The notes below the pieces were generated by a model, which searched no databases, was not told the DNA's origin, and saw nothing but the letters and a program-made list of their open reading frames with translations. This document shows positions 15,206 to 23,747 of a stretch of DNA of 50,622 nucleotides, in pieces. The DNA comes from Marivivens donghaensis (lineage in GTDB: Bacteria; Pseudomonadota; Alphaproteobacteria; Rhodobacterales; Rhodobacteraceae). The DNA is taken from positions 1-50,622 of the forward strand of contig NZ_JAATOP010000016.1 of assembly GCF_011806565.1 (NCBI RefSeq), read 5' to 3'. The position numbers were made by a program, and so were the translations under genes. Positions within the stretch are counted from its first letter, which is position 1. The number at the start of each line of letters is the position of its first letter.

Positions 15206-17281
15206 ATGCCCAGAGACACGTCTTTTTCGACAACATTTGATCTTTCCAATTCGCGCCCCAACGTACTCGGGGCGCGTTTTGACGGCGAAGGCACCAACTT
15301 TGCGCTGTTCTCCGACAACGCCGAACGGGTCGACCTTTGCCTGTTTGACGACGAAGGCAACGAGGTCAAACAGCTCGAACTTCCACGCATGGAAGGCGGC
15401 ATCTGGTTCGGCTACCTGCCCGGCGTGAAACCCGGACAGGCTTATGGCTACCGTGTCCACGGCCCGTGGAAGCCCGAAGAAGGCCATCGCTTCAACCCGC
15501 ATAAACTGCTGCTCGATCCCTATGCGATGGAGATGCGGGGCTATCTGAACTGGGACGACGCGCTGTTTTCCTACCCCATTGGCGGCTCGGACCTCGAAAT
15601 AGACACTCGCGACAGCGCGCCGTATATGCCGCGCGCTGTGGTGGCCGACCCGAATTTCGACTGGGACGCAGACCGCATCCTCCAGCACGACTGGCCCGAC
15701 ACGGTGATCTATGAGGCCCACGTAAAGGGTCTGACGCAACAGCATCCAGGCGTGCCCGAAAACCTTCGCGGCACCTTTGCTGGCCTTGGCACCGATCCTG
15801 TGATCGAACACCTGCTGAAAATGGGTATCACCACGCTGGAGCTGCTGCCGCTCCACGCAATGGTTCAGGACCGCCATCTGATCGAAAAGGGCCTGTCGAA
15901 CTATTGGGGTTACAACACCATCGGTTTCTTCGCTCCCAACCGCATGTACCTGTCCGGCGAGAAGGTCAGCGAAGTCAAAGAGACCATCAAGAAGCTGCAC
16001 AAGGCAGGCATCGAAGTAATCCTCGACGTGGTTTACAACCACACCGCCGAGGGCAACCACATGGGTCCGACCTTCAGCTTCCGCGGCATCGACAACGCCA
16101 GCTATTACGCGCTGAGCCCCGAAAACCCACGCTATGGCTATGACGTTACCGGCACAGGCAACACGCTGAACGTCGCGCACCCCATGGTGCTGCGCATGAT
16201 CATGGACTCGCTGCGTTACTGGGTCGAAGCGATGCACGTCGACGGTTTCCGATTTGATCTGGCCTCGACGCTGGGCCGCGAGCCCGATGGCTTCGAACGC
16301 GAGGGTGCTTTCTTTAGCGCGATGCGTCAGGACCCCGTGCTGTCGCGCGTCAAACTGATCGCAGAGCCTTGGGACGTTGGCGAAGGCGGCTATCAGGTTG
16401 GCGGCTTCCCGTGGCCGTTCCGCGAATGGAACGACAAATTCCGCGATGACACGCGTGCCTTCTGGCGCCGCGACACGTCGCAAAGCCCGAAGCTCTCGCA
16501 ACGTGTTCTCGGCTCGCCGGTGCAGTTCGACCACTCATCACGCCCTGCCACCAGTTCGATCAACTTCCTCGCCGCGCATGACGGTTTCACGCTCTGGGAC
16601 ACTGTGTCCTACAATAAGAAGCACAACGAAGAGAACGGTGAGGGCAATCAGGACGGCCACGATCATAACATCTCTGACAACATGGGTGCCGAGGGCGACA
16701 CGACCAACGAAGCGATCGAAGATCACCGCGTCCGCCGCGTGAAGGCGATGCTCGGCTCGCTGATGATGTCGCACGGTGTGCCGATGGTGCTCGCGGGCGA
16801 TGAATTCGGCAATTCGCAGGACGGCAACAACAACGCCTACTGTCAGGATAGCGAGCTAAGCTGGATCGACTGGTCGAACCCCGACCACGAGATTGCGCAG
16901 GCGTTTGCCGCATTCAGCGAAATCCGCCGCGAATATGCCGACTGGCTGGCTCCGGTGAAGTTCAGCCGCGCGCCGGAATATGCAGACGCACTGAGCGTCG
17001 GCACCGAATGGCGACACGCCGAGGGCCGCGTGATGACGGACGAGGACTGGAACGACAACCAGTCCGAAATCGTCGCGCTGAAGCTCACCAAAGGCGGCGA
17101 TCCGGCGGCTCCGGCATTGCTGACGATTTATAACGCGGGCGACGATACAGACTTTACCCTGCCCGAAGGCAAGTGGGTCCGCATCCTCGATAGCGGCGCT
17201 GATCCGGTGAGGGTCGCGCAGGAATGCGAAGGCACTATCACCATCGGGTACCAAACGGCGAACCTGTTCAAGTCGGCTTAA
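15206..17281 (+). CDS. glgX: Glycogen debranching enzyme GlgX
   Basis: A 691-residue GH13_11 isoamylase-type enzyme that cleaves alpha-1,6 branches of partly degraded glycogen. The N-terminal CBM48 domain (about 12-130) starts GARFDGEGTNFALFSDNAERVDLCL. The barrel has TVIYEAHVKGLTQ, ILDVVYNHTAEGNHMG, VDGFRFDLASTLGR with the nucleophile Asp, LIAEPWDVGEGGYQVG and LAAHDGFTLWDTVSYN. Shortened chains could feed TreY. The start codon has a weak ribosome site and lies 13 bases past glgC, suggesting coupling. The stop overlaps that of the convergent merR gene by four bases. Confidence 0.95.
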   Translation: MPRDTSFSTTFDLSNSRPNVLGARFDGEGTNFALFSDNAERVDLCLFDDEGNEVKQLELPRMEGGIWFGYLPGVKPGQAYGYRVHGPWKPEEGHRFNPHKLLLDPYAMEMRGYLNWDDALFSYPIGGSDLEIDTRDSAPYMPRAVVADPNFDWDADRILQHDWPDTVIYEAHVKGLTQQHPGVPENLRGTFAGLGTDPVIEHLLKMGITTLELLPLHAMVQDRHLIEKGLSNYWGYNTIGFFAPNRMYLSGEKVSEVKETIKKLHKAGIEVILDVVYNHTAEGNHMGPTFSFRGIDNASYYALSPENPRYGYDVTGTGNTLNVAHPMVLRMIMDSLRYWVEAMHVDGFRFDLASTLGREPDGFEREGAFFSAMRQDPVLSRVKLIAEPWDVGEGGYQVGGFPWPFREWNDKFRDDTRAFWRRDTSQSPKLSQRVLGSPVQFDHSSRPATSSINFLAAHDGFTLWDTVSYNKKHNEENGEGNQDGHDHNISDNMGAEGDTTNEAIEDHRVRRVKAMLGSLMMSHGVPMVLAGDEFGNSQDGNNNAYCQDSELSWIDWSNPDHEIAQAFAAFSEIRREYADWLAPVKFSRAPEYADALSVGTEWRHAEGRVMTDEDWNDNQSEIVALKLTKGGDPAAPALLTIYNAGDDTDFTLPEGKWVRILDSGADPVRVAQECEGTITIGYQTANLFKSA

Positions 17282-17706
17282 ACATCCGGCATGTCATGGT
17301 CGGTCAGGCATTCGCTGTGATCGCGGAGCACCTCGATCACACGGCACTCCCCTGCCGGACCACCATGACATTGCGCGACCATCCGCGACAGTTCGGCCCG
17401 CAGCGCCTCAAGGCGCGCGATGCGCTGCTCTATCAATTTGAGCTGGCGGGTCGCAATGACATCAGCCTCGGCGCAGGGCTTTTCGGGATGTTCGGACAGA
17501 TCAAGCAACCCGCGAATATCGTCGAGCGGGAAACCCAACTGCCGCGCATGACGGATGAACGCCAGCCTGTCGAGGTCGTCGTGGCTGTACCGCCGCTGAC
17601 CGCCCTCAGTCCTCTCCGCCTCGGGCATCATGCCGATCTCTTCATAATATCGGATGGTGTTGACCTTGGTCCCCGTCCGCTTTGCCAGTGCGCCAATCGT
17701 CAGCAT
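17278..17706 (-). CDS. MerR-family metal-responsive regulator (ZntR/CadR/PbrR type)
   Basis: A 142-residue MerR protein. The winged-helix N-terminus reads MLTIGALAKRTGTKVNTIRYYEEIGMM, with the usual RRY turn in GGQRRYSHDD. A dimerization helix spans about residues 80-110. Cysteines at PCAEAD (about 79), in QCHGG and in ECRVIE, with a further Cys/His-rich tail (SECLTDHDMPD), fit the divalent Zn/Cd/Pb branch rather than copper CueR. It is divergent from a Zn/Cd/Pb P-type ATPase and is its likely activator. Two similar dyads in the shared intergenic region suggest control of both genes. Confidence 0.88.
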   Translation of the reverse strand: MLTIGALAKRTGTKVNTIRYYEEIGMMPEAERTEGGQRRYSHDDLDRLAFIRHARQLGFPLDDIRGLLDLSEHPEKPCAEADVIATRQLKLIEQRIARLEALRAELSRMVAQCHGGPAGECRVIEVLRDHSECLTDHDMPDV

Positions 17707-17719
17707 GTTACCCTCCTAA

Positions 17720-17738
17720 ACCTCCAATCACTGTAGAT
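17720..17738 (-). promoter_or_regulatory. Second MerR-type dyad, in front of merR
   Basis: Read on the minus strand, this 19-base site matches the ATPase-side operator at 15 of 19 positions, including the ends CTACAG and TGGAGGT. It sits 13 bases before the merR start and overlaps the probable -10/ribosome region, so autoregulation is likely. Confidence 0.5.
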
Positions 17739-17765
17739 TTATTTCGGATCTCTTCAACATTTCAC

Positions 17766-17795
17766 TTGAACCTACAGTCGCTGGAGGTCCTATCT
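17766..17795 (+). promoter_or_regulatory. MerR-type promoter/operator of the Zn/Cd ATPase gene
   Basis: TTGAAC (-35, 17766-17771) and CTATCT (-10, 17790-17795) are 18 bases apart, longer than the optimum as in MerR-activated promoters. The dyad ACCTACAG-TCG-CTGGAGGT (17770-17788) fills the spacer, where MerR proteins bind and untwist DNA. It resembles CadR/PbrR operators as I recall them. Confidence 0.75.
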
Positions 17796-17826
17796 CTGTC
17801 ATCGCAAGCAAAGAGTGAGGCGTGCG

Positions 17827-19899
17827 ATGACAAGTGAAGTATGCGAATTTACCGTTAAGGGCATGGACTGCGGCTCCTGCGCGGGCAAGGTCCGTGGAGC
17901 CGTCGAGCGGATTGACGGCGTTGAGGACGTCGAGGTCTCGCACATCGCTGAAAAACTCACGCTGAAACTCGATGGGTCCAAAACCGACCGCGCGGCGATC
18001 AAGAAAGCGGTGAGCAAAGTCGGCTACGAGATCGACGATCATAGCGATCACACTCACGTCCATGAAATCGACCCCGACAAACATTGGTACGAGACGACAA
18101 AGAGCCGCCATGTGCTGCTTGCCGGTGCTGTCCTCGCCGTCGCATGGGTGCTAGCGCTGATTGCACCGACCCTCAGTGTTTGGGCCTTCGTCGCAGCCAC
18201 GGTCATCGGCCTGCTGCCCGTCGCTCGCAAAGCCTTTGCCCTGCTTATAACCGGCCAGCCGTTCACCATCGAAAGCCTGATGACGATCGCCGCTATCGGC
18301 GCGCTGATTATTGGCGAAGCGCAGGAAGCTGCGCTGGTTGTATTCCTCTTCGCAGTCGGTGAGGTCCTCGAAGGCGTCGCCGCAACCAAAGCCCGCGCGA
18401 GCATTCGCGGCCTGTCGGAACTGATCCCCAAATCCGCTTGGCTCGAGGAGAACGGAGCGACACGCGAAGTGCCCGCCTCCGACCTCAAGATTGACCAGAT
18501 CGTCGTCGTTCGCCCCGGAGACCGCATTCCTGCCGACGGCGTGATTACCGAAGGCACCTCCGGCATCGACGAAAGCCCGATCACTGGTGAAAGCGTCCCT
18601 CTGACCAAATCCGAAGGCGATCCAGTCTACGCTGGCGCCATCAACACCGAAGCCGTCCTGCGCGTCCGCGTCACGAAGGAAGCCCACGACAATACCATCG
18701 CTCGCATCGTCGAACTGGTGGAAGAAGCCGAAAGCGCCCGCGCCCCGACCGAGCGTTTTATCGACCGCTTTAGCCGCTGGTACATGCCGACCGTCGTGGG
18801 GATCGCGCTGCTGACGGTGTTGATCCCGCCCCTCCTGCTGGCTCAGCCGTGGGAGACCTGGATCTATCGCGGCCTCGCGCTGCTGCTGATCGGTTGCCCT
18901 TGTGCACTGGTGATTTCGGTCCCTGCGGCCATCGCCTCTGCCCTGTCGACTGGCGCTCGCCAAGGTCTGCTGATGAAGGGCGGCGCGGTGATAGAAACCA
19001 CTGCCGCGATCAAACAGATCGCCTTTGACAAAACCGGCACGCTGACGCGCGGCACCCCGCAAGTGACCAAGATCATCGCTCTGCAAGGCGACGAAGCCGA
19101 CGTCCTGCGCACCGCCGCTGCCGTCGAAAATGGCTCGAGCCATCCGCTCGCAGTCGCAATTCTGGACAGGTTCGCGGACACGCCTTTCAAGGTCGAAAAC
19201 GCGAAGGCCATCGCGGGCAAAGGGGTGACGGCCACTCTGGACGGGCAAACGATCAGCGTGCTCAGCCCCTCGGCTGCGAATATCGACGACGATCAGGTCG
19301 CGATGCTAGAGGCCGAAGGCCAGACCGTCGTGGTAGTCAGCCGTGATAATCGTCCCATCGGCTACATCGCCCTGCGCGACGAGCCGCGTGACGATGCGAA
19401 ATCCGCGCTCGCCGAGCTTCGCGAAATGGGGATCGGCGCGACGATCCTGACGGGCGACAACGAACGCACCGCCGCTGCCATCGCGGGCGAGCTTGACGTC
19501 GACTTCAAAGCGAAACTCATGCCCGAAGACAAACTCTCCGCCATTCGCGGCATGGCTGGCCCCGTCATGATGATCGGCGATGGGATCAACGATGCCCCTG
19601 CCCTCAAACAGGCTGACGTCGGCGTTGCGATGGGCTCGGGCACTGATGTCGCGCTCGAAACGGCGGACGCTGCCATCCTGCGGAGCCGCGTTGTCGATGT
19701 ACCTCGCATGATCCGCCTTGCTCGCATGACGATGGGCAATATCCGCCAGAATATCGGCATCGCGCTGGGACTAAAGGCCGTCTTTCTGGTGACCTCGATC
19801 CTAGGGATCACCGGTCTTTGGATCGCCATCCTTGCCGATACGGGCGCGACTGTTCTCGTCACGATCAATGCGATGCGGCTTCTTCGCGCAAAACCCTGA
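17827..19899 (+). CDS. zntA: P1B-type heavy-metal (Zn/Cd/Pb) translocating ATPase
   Basis: A 690-residue inner-membrane efflux pump. An N-terminal HMA domain carries [11 protein letters not shown], followed by paired membrane helices (about 95-160). Motifs in order are the TGES actuator loop ([12 protein letters not shown]), GCPCALVIS in the metal-binding helix, DKTGTLTRG with the phosphorylated Asp, [20 protein letters not shown] and [23 protein letters not shown] plus a single HMA domain and a Zn/Cd-type MerR neighbour indicate Zn2+/Cd2+/Pb2+ rather than copper. The ATG at 17827 is favoured over a GTG at 17815 because GTGAGG then acts as ribosome site. It is first before the GAPDH-arsJ pair. 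Confidence 0.93.
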   Translation: MTSEVCEFTVKGMDCGSCAGKVRGAVERIDGVEDVEVSHIAEKLTLKLDGSKTDRAAIKKAVSKVGYEIDDHSDHTHVHEIDPDKHWYETTKSRHVLLAGAVLAVAWVLALIAPTLSVWAFVAATVIGLLPVARKAFALLITGQPFTIESLMTIAAIGALIIGEAQEAALVVFLFAVGEVLEGVAATKARASIRGLSELIPKSAWLEENGATREVPASDLKIDQIVVVRPGDRIPADGVITEGTSGIDESPITGESVPLTKSEGDPVYAGAINTEAVLRVRVTKEAHDNTIARIVELVEEAESARAPTERFIDRFSRWYMPTVVGIALLTVLIPPLLLAQPWETWIYRGLALLLIGCPCALVISVPAAIASALSTGARQGLLMKGGAVIETTAAIKQIAFDKTGTLTRGTPQVTKIIALQGDEADVLRTAAAVENGSSHPLAVAILDRFADTPFKVENAKAIAGKGVTATLDGQTISVLSPSAANIDDDQVAMLEAEGQTVVVVSRDNRPIGYIALRDEPRDDAKSALAELREMGIGATILTGDNERTAAAIAGELDVDFKAKLMPEDKLSAIRGMAGPVMMIGDGINDAPALKQADVGVAMGSGTDVALETADAAILRSRVVDVPRMIRLARMTMGNIRQNIGIALGLKAVFLVTSILGITGLWIAILADTGATVLVTINAMRLLRAKP

Positions 19900-19913
19900 G
19901 GGCTGTTACAAAA

Positions 19914-19938
19914 GTTTCATTTGAACAGGGTTATGAAC
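19914..19938 (+). promoter_or_regulatory. Inverted repeat upstream of the arsenate-detoxification pair
   Basis: GTTTCAT (19914-19920) and ATGAACC (19933-19939 with its edge) form an imperfect inverted repeat in the 77-base gap before the GAPDH gene. ArsR-family regulators often bind TTCA-type dyads of this kind, but no arsR gene lies in the window. Treat it as a candidate only. Confidence 0.3.
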
Positions 19939-19976
19939 CGTTTAATCCCGCGCGTAACCCAGCAAAGGAGACGGAT

Positions 19977-20987
19977 ATGACTCGCATCGCCCTCAACGGT
20001 CTTGGACGCATCGGCAAACTCGCGCTTCGCGATCTGATCGACAACGGCTGCGGCGGCGAGCTTGTCCTGATCAATGATTCCGTCGGCACGCCCGAACAGC
20101 ACGCCTTGCTGATGGAGTTCGACAGTGTCCATGGTCGCTGGAATGCCGAGGTGTCATTCGATGACGACAGCCTGACGATGAACGGACAAAAAGTCCGCGT
20201 CACCGCCGAGAAAAAGATCGAAGACCTGCCGCTCGCCGAAATGGGCATCGACATGGTGATTGATTGCACCGGCGTCTTCAAAACCGAGGCGAAAATCGCC
20301 CCCTATTTCGCGGCAGGCATCAAAAAGGTCGTCGTTTCCGCTCCGGTCAAGGACGGCGGCGCGCTGAACATCGTCTATGGCATCAACCACGGCGACTACG
20401 ACGCGGCAGAGCATAACCTCGTGACCGCAGCCAGCTGCACCACCAATTGCCTCGCACCCGTGGTGAAGGTCGTGCACGAAAACTTCGGCATCAAACACGG
20501 CTCGATCACCACGATCCACGACGTGACCAACACGCAGACCATCGTCGACCGCCCTGCCAAGGACATGCGCCGTGCGCGGTCTGCCCTGATGAACCTGATC
20601 CCGACCACCACGGGTTCGGCCACCGCCATTACGCTGATCTACCCCGAACTCAAAGGCCGCCTGAACGGTCATGCCGTGCGCGTTCCGCTGCTCAATGCTT
20701 CGATCACTGACTGCGTGTTCGAACTGGAGCGCGAAACCACCGCCGAAGAGGTCAACGCGATGTTCAAAGCCGCCGCAGAGGGCGAGCTGAACGGCATCCT
20801 CGGTTATGAAACCCGTCCGCTCGTGTCCTGCGACTACGTCAACGACAAGCGCTCGTCGATCATCGACGCGCCGTCGACGATGGTCATCAACGGCACCCAG
20901 CTCAAGGTCTACGCGTGGTACGATAACGAGTGGGGCTATGCCTGCCGCCTCGCAGATATCGCCCGCATGGTCGGCGGTAGCATCTGA
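19977..20987 (+). CDS. Glyceraldehyde-3-phosphate dehydrogenase, ArsJ-associated
   Basis: A 336-residue GAPDH. The NAD-binding start is [17 protein letters not shown], the catalytic cysteine lies in [11 protein letters not shown] (near residue 150), and the end motif is [21 protein letters not shown]. The paired arsJ gene starts on the last base of its stop codon. In the established GAPDH-ArsJ pathway the enzyme uses arsenate instead of phosphate to make 1-arseno-3-phosphoglycerate, which ArsJ exports. The start at 19977 has an AAGGAGA site; the longer open frame upstream runs into zntA. It could also act as a central-carbon GAPDH, but context favours arsenate detoxification. Confidence 0.9.
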   Translation: MTRIALNGLGRIGKLALRDLIDNGCGGELVLINDSVGTPEQHALLMEFDSVHGRWNAEVSFDDDSLTMNGQKVRVTAEKKIEDLPLAEMGIDMVIDCTGVFKTEAKIAPYFAAGIKKVVVSAPVKDGGALNIVYGINHGDYDAAEHNLVTAASCTTNCLAPVVKVVHENFGIKHGSITTIHDVTNTQTIVDRPAKDMRRARSALMNLIPTTTGSATAITLIYPELKGRLNGHAVRVPLLNASITDCVFELERETTAEEVNAMFKAAAEGELNGILGYETRPLVSCDYVNDKRSSIIDAPSTMVINGTQLKVYAWYDNEWGYACRLADIARMVGGSI

Positions 20988-22234
20988 TGCAGAACGGTTT
21001 GCGGGCCTACGCCGCCGTCACGGCTGCCTACTGGGCGTTCATGCTGTCCGACGGCGCGCTGCGGATGCTGGTGCTGCTCCGGTTCAACGAGCTGGGCTTT
21101 ACACCGATCCAGCTCGCATACCTGTTCGTGCTGTATGAAATCGCGGGCATCGTGACCAACCTTGCTGCGGGCTGGATCGCCGCGCGGTTCGGGCTGGCCT
21201 CGACGCTTTATGCGGGTCTTGCGATCCAGATCGCGGCTCTCATCGCGTTGGCGGGCCTCGATCCGTCGTGGAGCATCGCACTATCGGTCGTCTATGTCAT
21301 GGTCGTGCAAGGCGCGAGCGGGGTTGCGAAAGACCTGTCCAAGATGTCGTCCAAGTCCGCCGTGAAGCTGCTCGCCCCTTCCGGCGACGACGGCCTGTTC
21401 AAGTGGGTCGCATGGCTTACCGGATCGAAGAACGCGATCAAAGGTCTGGGCTTCTTCCTCGGCGCTGCGATCCTCGGCATCTGGGGCTTCACCGCGTCGG
21501 TCATCACGATGGCAGTCGTGCTGGGTATCATCCTGATCGCCATCATCGCCTTCCTGCCGCCGGGTCTGCCGCAGGGCAAAAAGGGCACGAAGTTCTCTGC
21601 CGTCATGTCCAAGGACAGCCGCGTGAACCAGTTGTCCCTCGCCCGCGTGTTCCTGTTCGGAGCGCGCGATGTGTGGTTCGTGGTCGGCGTTCCGATCTAC
21701 TTCAAAACCATCCTGTCGGACGGCACACCGGACGGAAACCGCCTCGCGTTCTTCCTCGTCGGCGGGTTCATGGCGGCGTGGATCATCGGCTACGGGTTCG
21801 TTCAGGGCCTCGCGCCGCAGATACTCAAGGCCAAAGGCCGCCCGCAGCGCGAGATCACGCAGAAGGCGATGCACTGGGTCGGTTACTTGACCCCGCTGCC
21901 GTTCGTGCTGGCCATCGCCGCGATGATCTTACCGCCCGAAATCCTGACGCCGACACTGGTCATCGGCCTCCTGCTGTTCGGATTCATCTTCGCGATCAAC
22001 TCGTCCGTCCACTCCTACCTGATCCTCGCTTTCGCGGGTGCCGAACGGGTCACGCTGGACGTCGGTTTCTACTACATGGCCAACGCGGCGGGCCGTTTGC
22101 TTGGCACTTTGCTGTCGGGCCTGAGCTATCAGGCGGGCGGTTTGCCCCTCTGCCTCGCCACTGCGGGAACCCTTGCGTTGCTAAGCTGGCTGTCCGCTCG
22201 CCGTCTGGCAGCAAACCCCGCGCTGGCGGCATGA
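20987..22234 (+). CDS. arsJ: ArsJ, MFS exporter of 1-arseno-3-phosphoglycerate
   Basis: A 415-residue membrane protein of the major facilitator superfamily with about 11-12 hydrophobic segments. The N-terminus AYWAFMLSDGALRMLVLLRFNELGFTPIQLAYLFVLYE and the loop GASGVAKDLSKMSSKSAVK are characteristic of ArsJ as I know it. It lies directly behind the GAPDH gene (TGATG overlap), the hallmark pair. Export removes the unstable arsenoester, which breaks down to arsenate outside, giving arsenate resistance without reduction. Confidence 0.9.
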   Translation: MQNGLRAYAAVTAAYWAFMLSDGALRMLVLLRFNELGFTPIQLAYLFVLYEIAGIVTNLAAGWIAARFGLASTLYAGLAIQIAALIALAGLDPSWSIALSVVYVMVVQGASGVAKDLSKMSSKSAVKLLAPSGDDGLFKWVAWLTGSKNAIKGLGFFLGAAILGIWGFTASVITMAVVLGIILIAIIAFLPPGLPQGKKGTKFSAVMSKDSRVNQLSLARVFLFGARDVWFVVGVPIYFKTILSDGTPDGNRLAFFLVGGFMAAWIIGYGFVQGLAPQILKAKGRPQREITQKAMHWVGYLTPLPFVLAIAAMILPPEILTPTLVIGLLLFGFIFAINSSVHSYLILAFAGAERVTLDVGFYYMANAAGRLLGTLLSGLSYQAGGLPLCLATAGTLALLSWLSARRLAANPALAA

Positions 22235-22319
22235 CAGTGTTGAAGTGGCGGGCCTAGCTCGCTGACGTGCGCGTCAGTATACCGAACGCATAAGGCCGAT
22301 AGCCGAACGAGAATGACGA

Positions 22320-22456
22320 GCTTCGCTGCTGCATAGTTTTGCGCCTATGCAGGATGCGCCGTTTCTCGGAACGCTAACCTCCTCCCTCGGCCTTGACGCT
22401 CTCGTATTGCATTCCCGAGACGGATAGCCGCGGCCCTTGGTGCCGCGGCTTTTTGC
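22320..22456 (+). ncRNA. Candidate small RNA with CCUCCUCCC anti-Shine-Dalgarno motif
   Basis: Between convergent arsJ and the GAF gene there is no plausible protein gene. The stretch contains an eight-pair hairpin (CTGCATAG and CTATGCAG, 22329-22352), then the unpaired-looking motif CCTCCTCCC (22378-22386), and ends in an intrinsic terminator at 22426-22455. The Rhodobacter CcsR (cuckoo) RNAs combine hairpins, CCUCCUCCC motifs and a terminator, usually behind DUF1127 genes, which are absent here. No clear promoter was found, so the 5' end is a guess. It may simply be the arsJ 3' end. Confidence 0.4.
22426..22455 (+). terminator. Intrinsic terminator (arsJ or candidate small RNA)
   Basis: AGCCGCGG and CCGCGGCT form an eight-pair stem with a nine-base loop, followed by TTTT. 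It lies 192 bases past the arsJ stop. Confidence 0.8.
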
Positions 22457-22458
22457 AT

Positions 22459-22483
22459 AAAAAAAGCCCCGCCGAAGCGGGGC
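22459..22483 (-). terminator. Intrinsic terminator of the peptide-transport operon
   Basis: GCCCCGC-CGAA-GCGGGGC (22466-22483) is a seven-pair stem; read on the minus strand it is followed by a run of seven T (complement of 22459-22465). It lies 30 bases beyond the stop of the GAF protein gene, the last gene of the operon. Confidence 0.88.
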
Positions 22484-22512
22484 CAGGGAGAGATCCCGGG
22501 AAGAGTGGGATG

Positions 22513-22995
22513 TCAAAAGTTGGAAGCGATCGAGACCGCCGCAGTCGCAGGGAGGGTCAGTTGACCCTCAATCACTGCGACACGATCTGGAGTGTAGTAG
22601 CCGGCCTCGTGGAGCATATTCACGGTCGCGACCATCTTGCCGCCGATGACGACCGGCAGATTGACGACCGATCCGCAGCCAAGCTGACCGATCAGTTCCC
22701 AATCACCGAAGACCTGAGAGATATCGTCGAGCGTATTGGCGACGAAACTTTCGTGGCGACCGTGCACGACATCGAACCAGCTGTTCAGCTCGACAGGCTT
22801 CGTTCCCGAGGTCGGGTAGTTCTCCGCGTCATCGGTAAAAACGCGGCGCGCGAGCATGGCGTCCATATCGGCAGTCATCACGGTGAACAGCTTGGCCCCG
22901 ACCAGTTCCTTGCCCAGCGTGCAAAGCGCCTCGTAAACGGCGGCTTCGGTCTTTGCCTGTGACAGCGCCTGCGTGAAAGTCTCGGTCGGCGTCAT
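22513..22995 (-). CDS. GAF-domain protein
   Basis: A 160-residue soluble protein that looks like one GAF fold: a helix (TETFTQALSQAKTEAAVYEAL), the KLFTVMTAD strand, WFDVVHGRHESFVANT, and the strands VVNLPVVIGGKMVATVNMLHEAGYYTP. GAF domains bind small ligands such as purines or amino acids, but the ligand cannot be read here, and there is no output domain. It is the last gene of the dipeptide ABC operon and its start overlaps the preceding ATPase gene by four bases. I infer a role linked to the transported compound, perhaps as a sensor or enzyme; the evidence is positional. Confidence 0.75.
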   Translation of the reverse strand: MTPTETFTQALSQAKTEAAVYEALCTLGKELVGAKLFTVMTADMDAMLARRVFTDDAENYPTSGTKPVELNSWFDVVHGRHESFVANTLDDISQVFGDWELIGQLGCGSVVNLPVVIGGKMVATVNMLHEAGYYTPDRVAVIEGQLTLPATAAVSIASNF

Positions 22996-23747
22996 ACTAT
23001 TTCCTTCAAATCGGGATTGCCGCCAGACGCGGCGTAAAGTGATTGGCTGTAGGGATCGCCGAAGCTTCCATCGTGCAGCGCCGTCGACGGCGCGATTTCC
23101 ACGATCCGGCCTTTGTTCATGATCGCCATGCGTTCGCACATGAACCCGACGACGGGCAGGTTGTGCGTGACCATCAGGTAGGTCAGCCCTTGCTCTGCCC
23201 TCAGCCGTTTGAGCAGGTTCAGGATCTCCGCCTGCACCGACACGTCGAGCGCCGAAGTCGGCTCGTCCAGCAGCATGACGCGCGGCTCGAGGATCAACGC
23301 GCGGGCAATCGCGACGCGCTGACGCTGCCCGCCCGACAGCTGGTGCGGGAAGCGGAAACGGAACCGTTGGTCGAGGCCGACGGCGTTTAGAATGTCCTTC
23401 ACGCGGGTATCGCGGTTGCCGATGCCGTGGATTTTCAGCGGCTCGGTCAGCACACTGTCCACGGTTTTGCGCGGATGGAGCGAGCCGTAGGGATCTTGGA
23501 ACACCATCTGGCAGCGGCTGGCAAAACGGTAGTCCACGCCATGCCCGCGCGACTGGCCGAGCACGTCGATGTCGCCCGTCCACTCGGGGGCAAGGCCCGC
23601 GATTGCCTTGAGGATCGTGGACTTGCCGGACCCGCTTTCGCCCACCAGCGCGAAACTCTCGCCCTCGGCCACGTCGAATGTCGCGCCGTGCACGATCTTC
23701 GTGTCGCCGTAGGAAATATCGACATTGCGGAGTGATATGGCCGTCAT
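22992..23747 (-). CDS. Peptide ABC transporter ATP-binding protein (DppF/OppF type)
   Basis: A 251-residue ATPase with Walker A GESGSGKSTILKAI (about residue 36), the ABC signature LSGGQRQRVAIARAL, Walker B VMLLDEPTSALD and the switch-like HNLP motif. The second ATPase of Opp/Dpp transporters pairs with the DppD-like protein encoded upstream. It lacks the usual C-terminal oligopeptide extension and is shorter than typical DppF (about 325). The start at 23747 gives an ATGA overlap with the upstream gene; four codons earlier is an alternative. Confidence 0.93.
   Translation of the reverse strand: MTAISLRNVDISYGDTKIVHGATFDVAEGESFALVGESGSGKSTILKAIAGLAPEWTGDIDVLGQSRGHGVDYRFASRCQMVFQDPYGSLHPRKTVDSVLTEPLKIHGIGNRDTRVKDILNAVGLDQRFRFRFPHQLSGGQRQRVAIARALILEPRVMLLDEPTSALDVSVQAEILNLLKRLRAEQGLTYLMVTHNLPVVGFMCERMAIMNKGRIVEIAPSTALHDGSFGDPYSQSLYAASGGNPDLKEIV

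Noticed and set aside
15140-16534. 464-codon minus-strand frame across glgX
   Set aside because: Antisense shadow of glgX with no recognizable family features.
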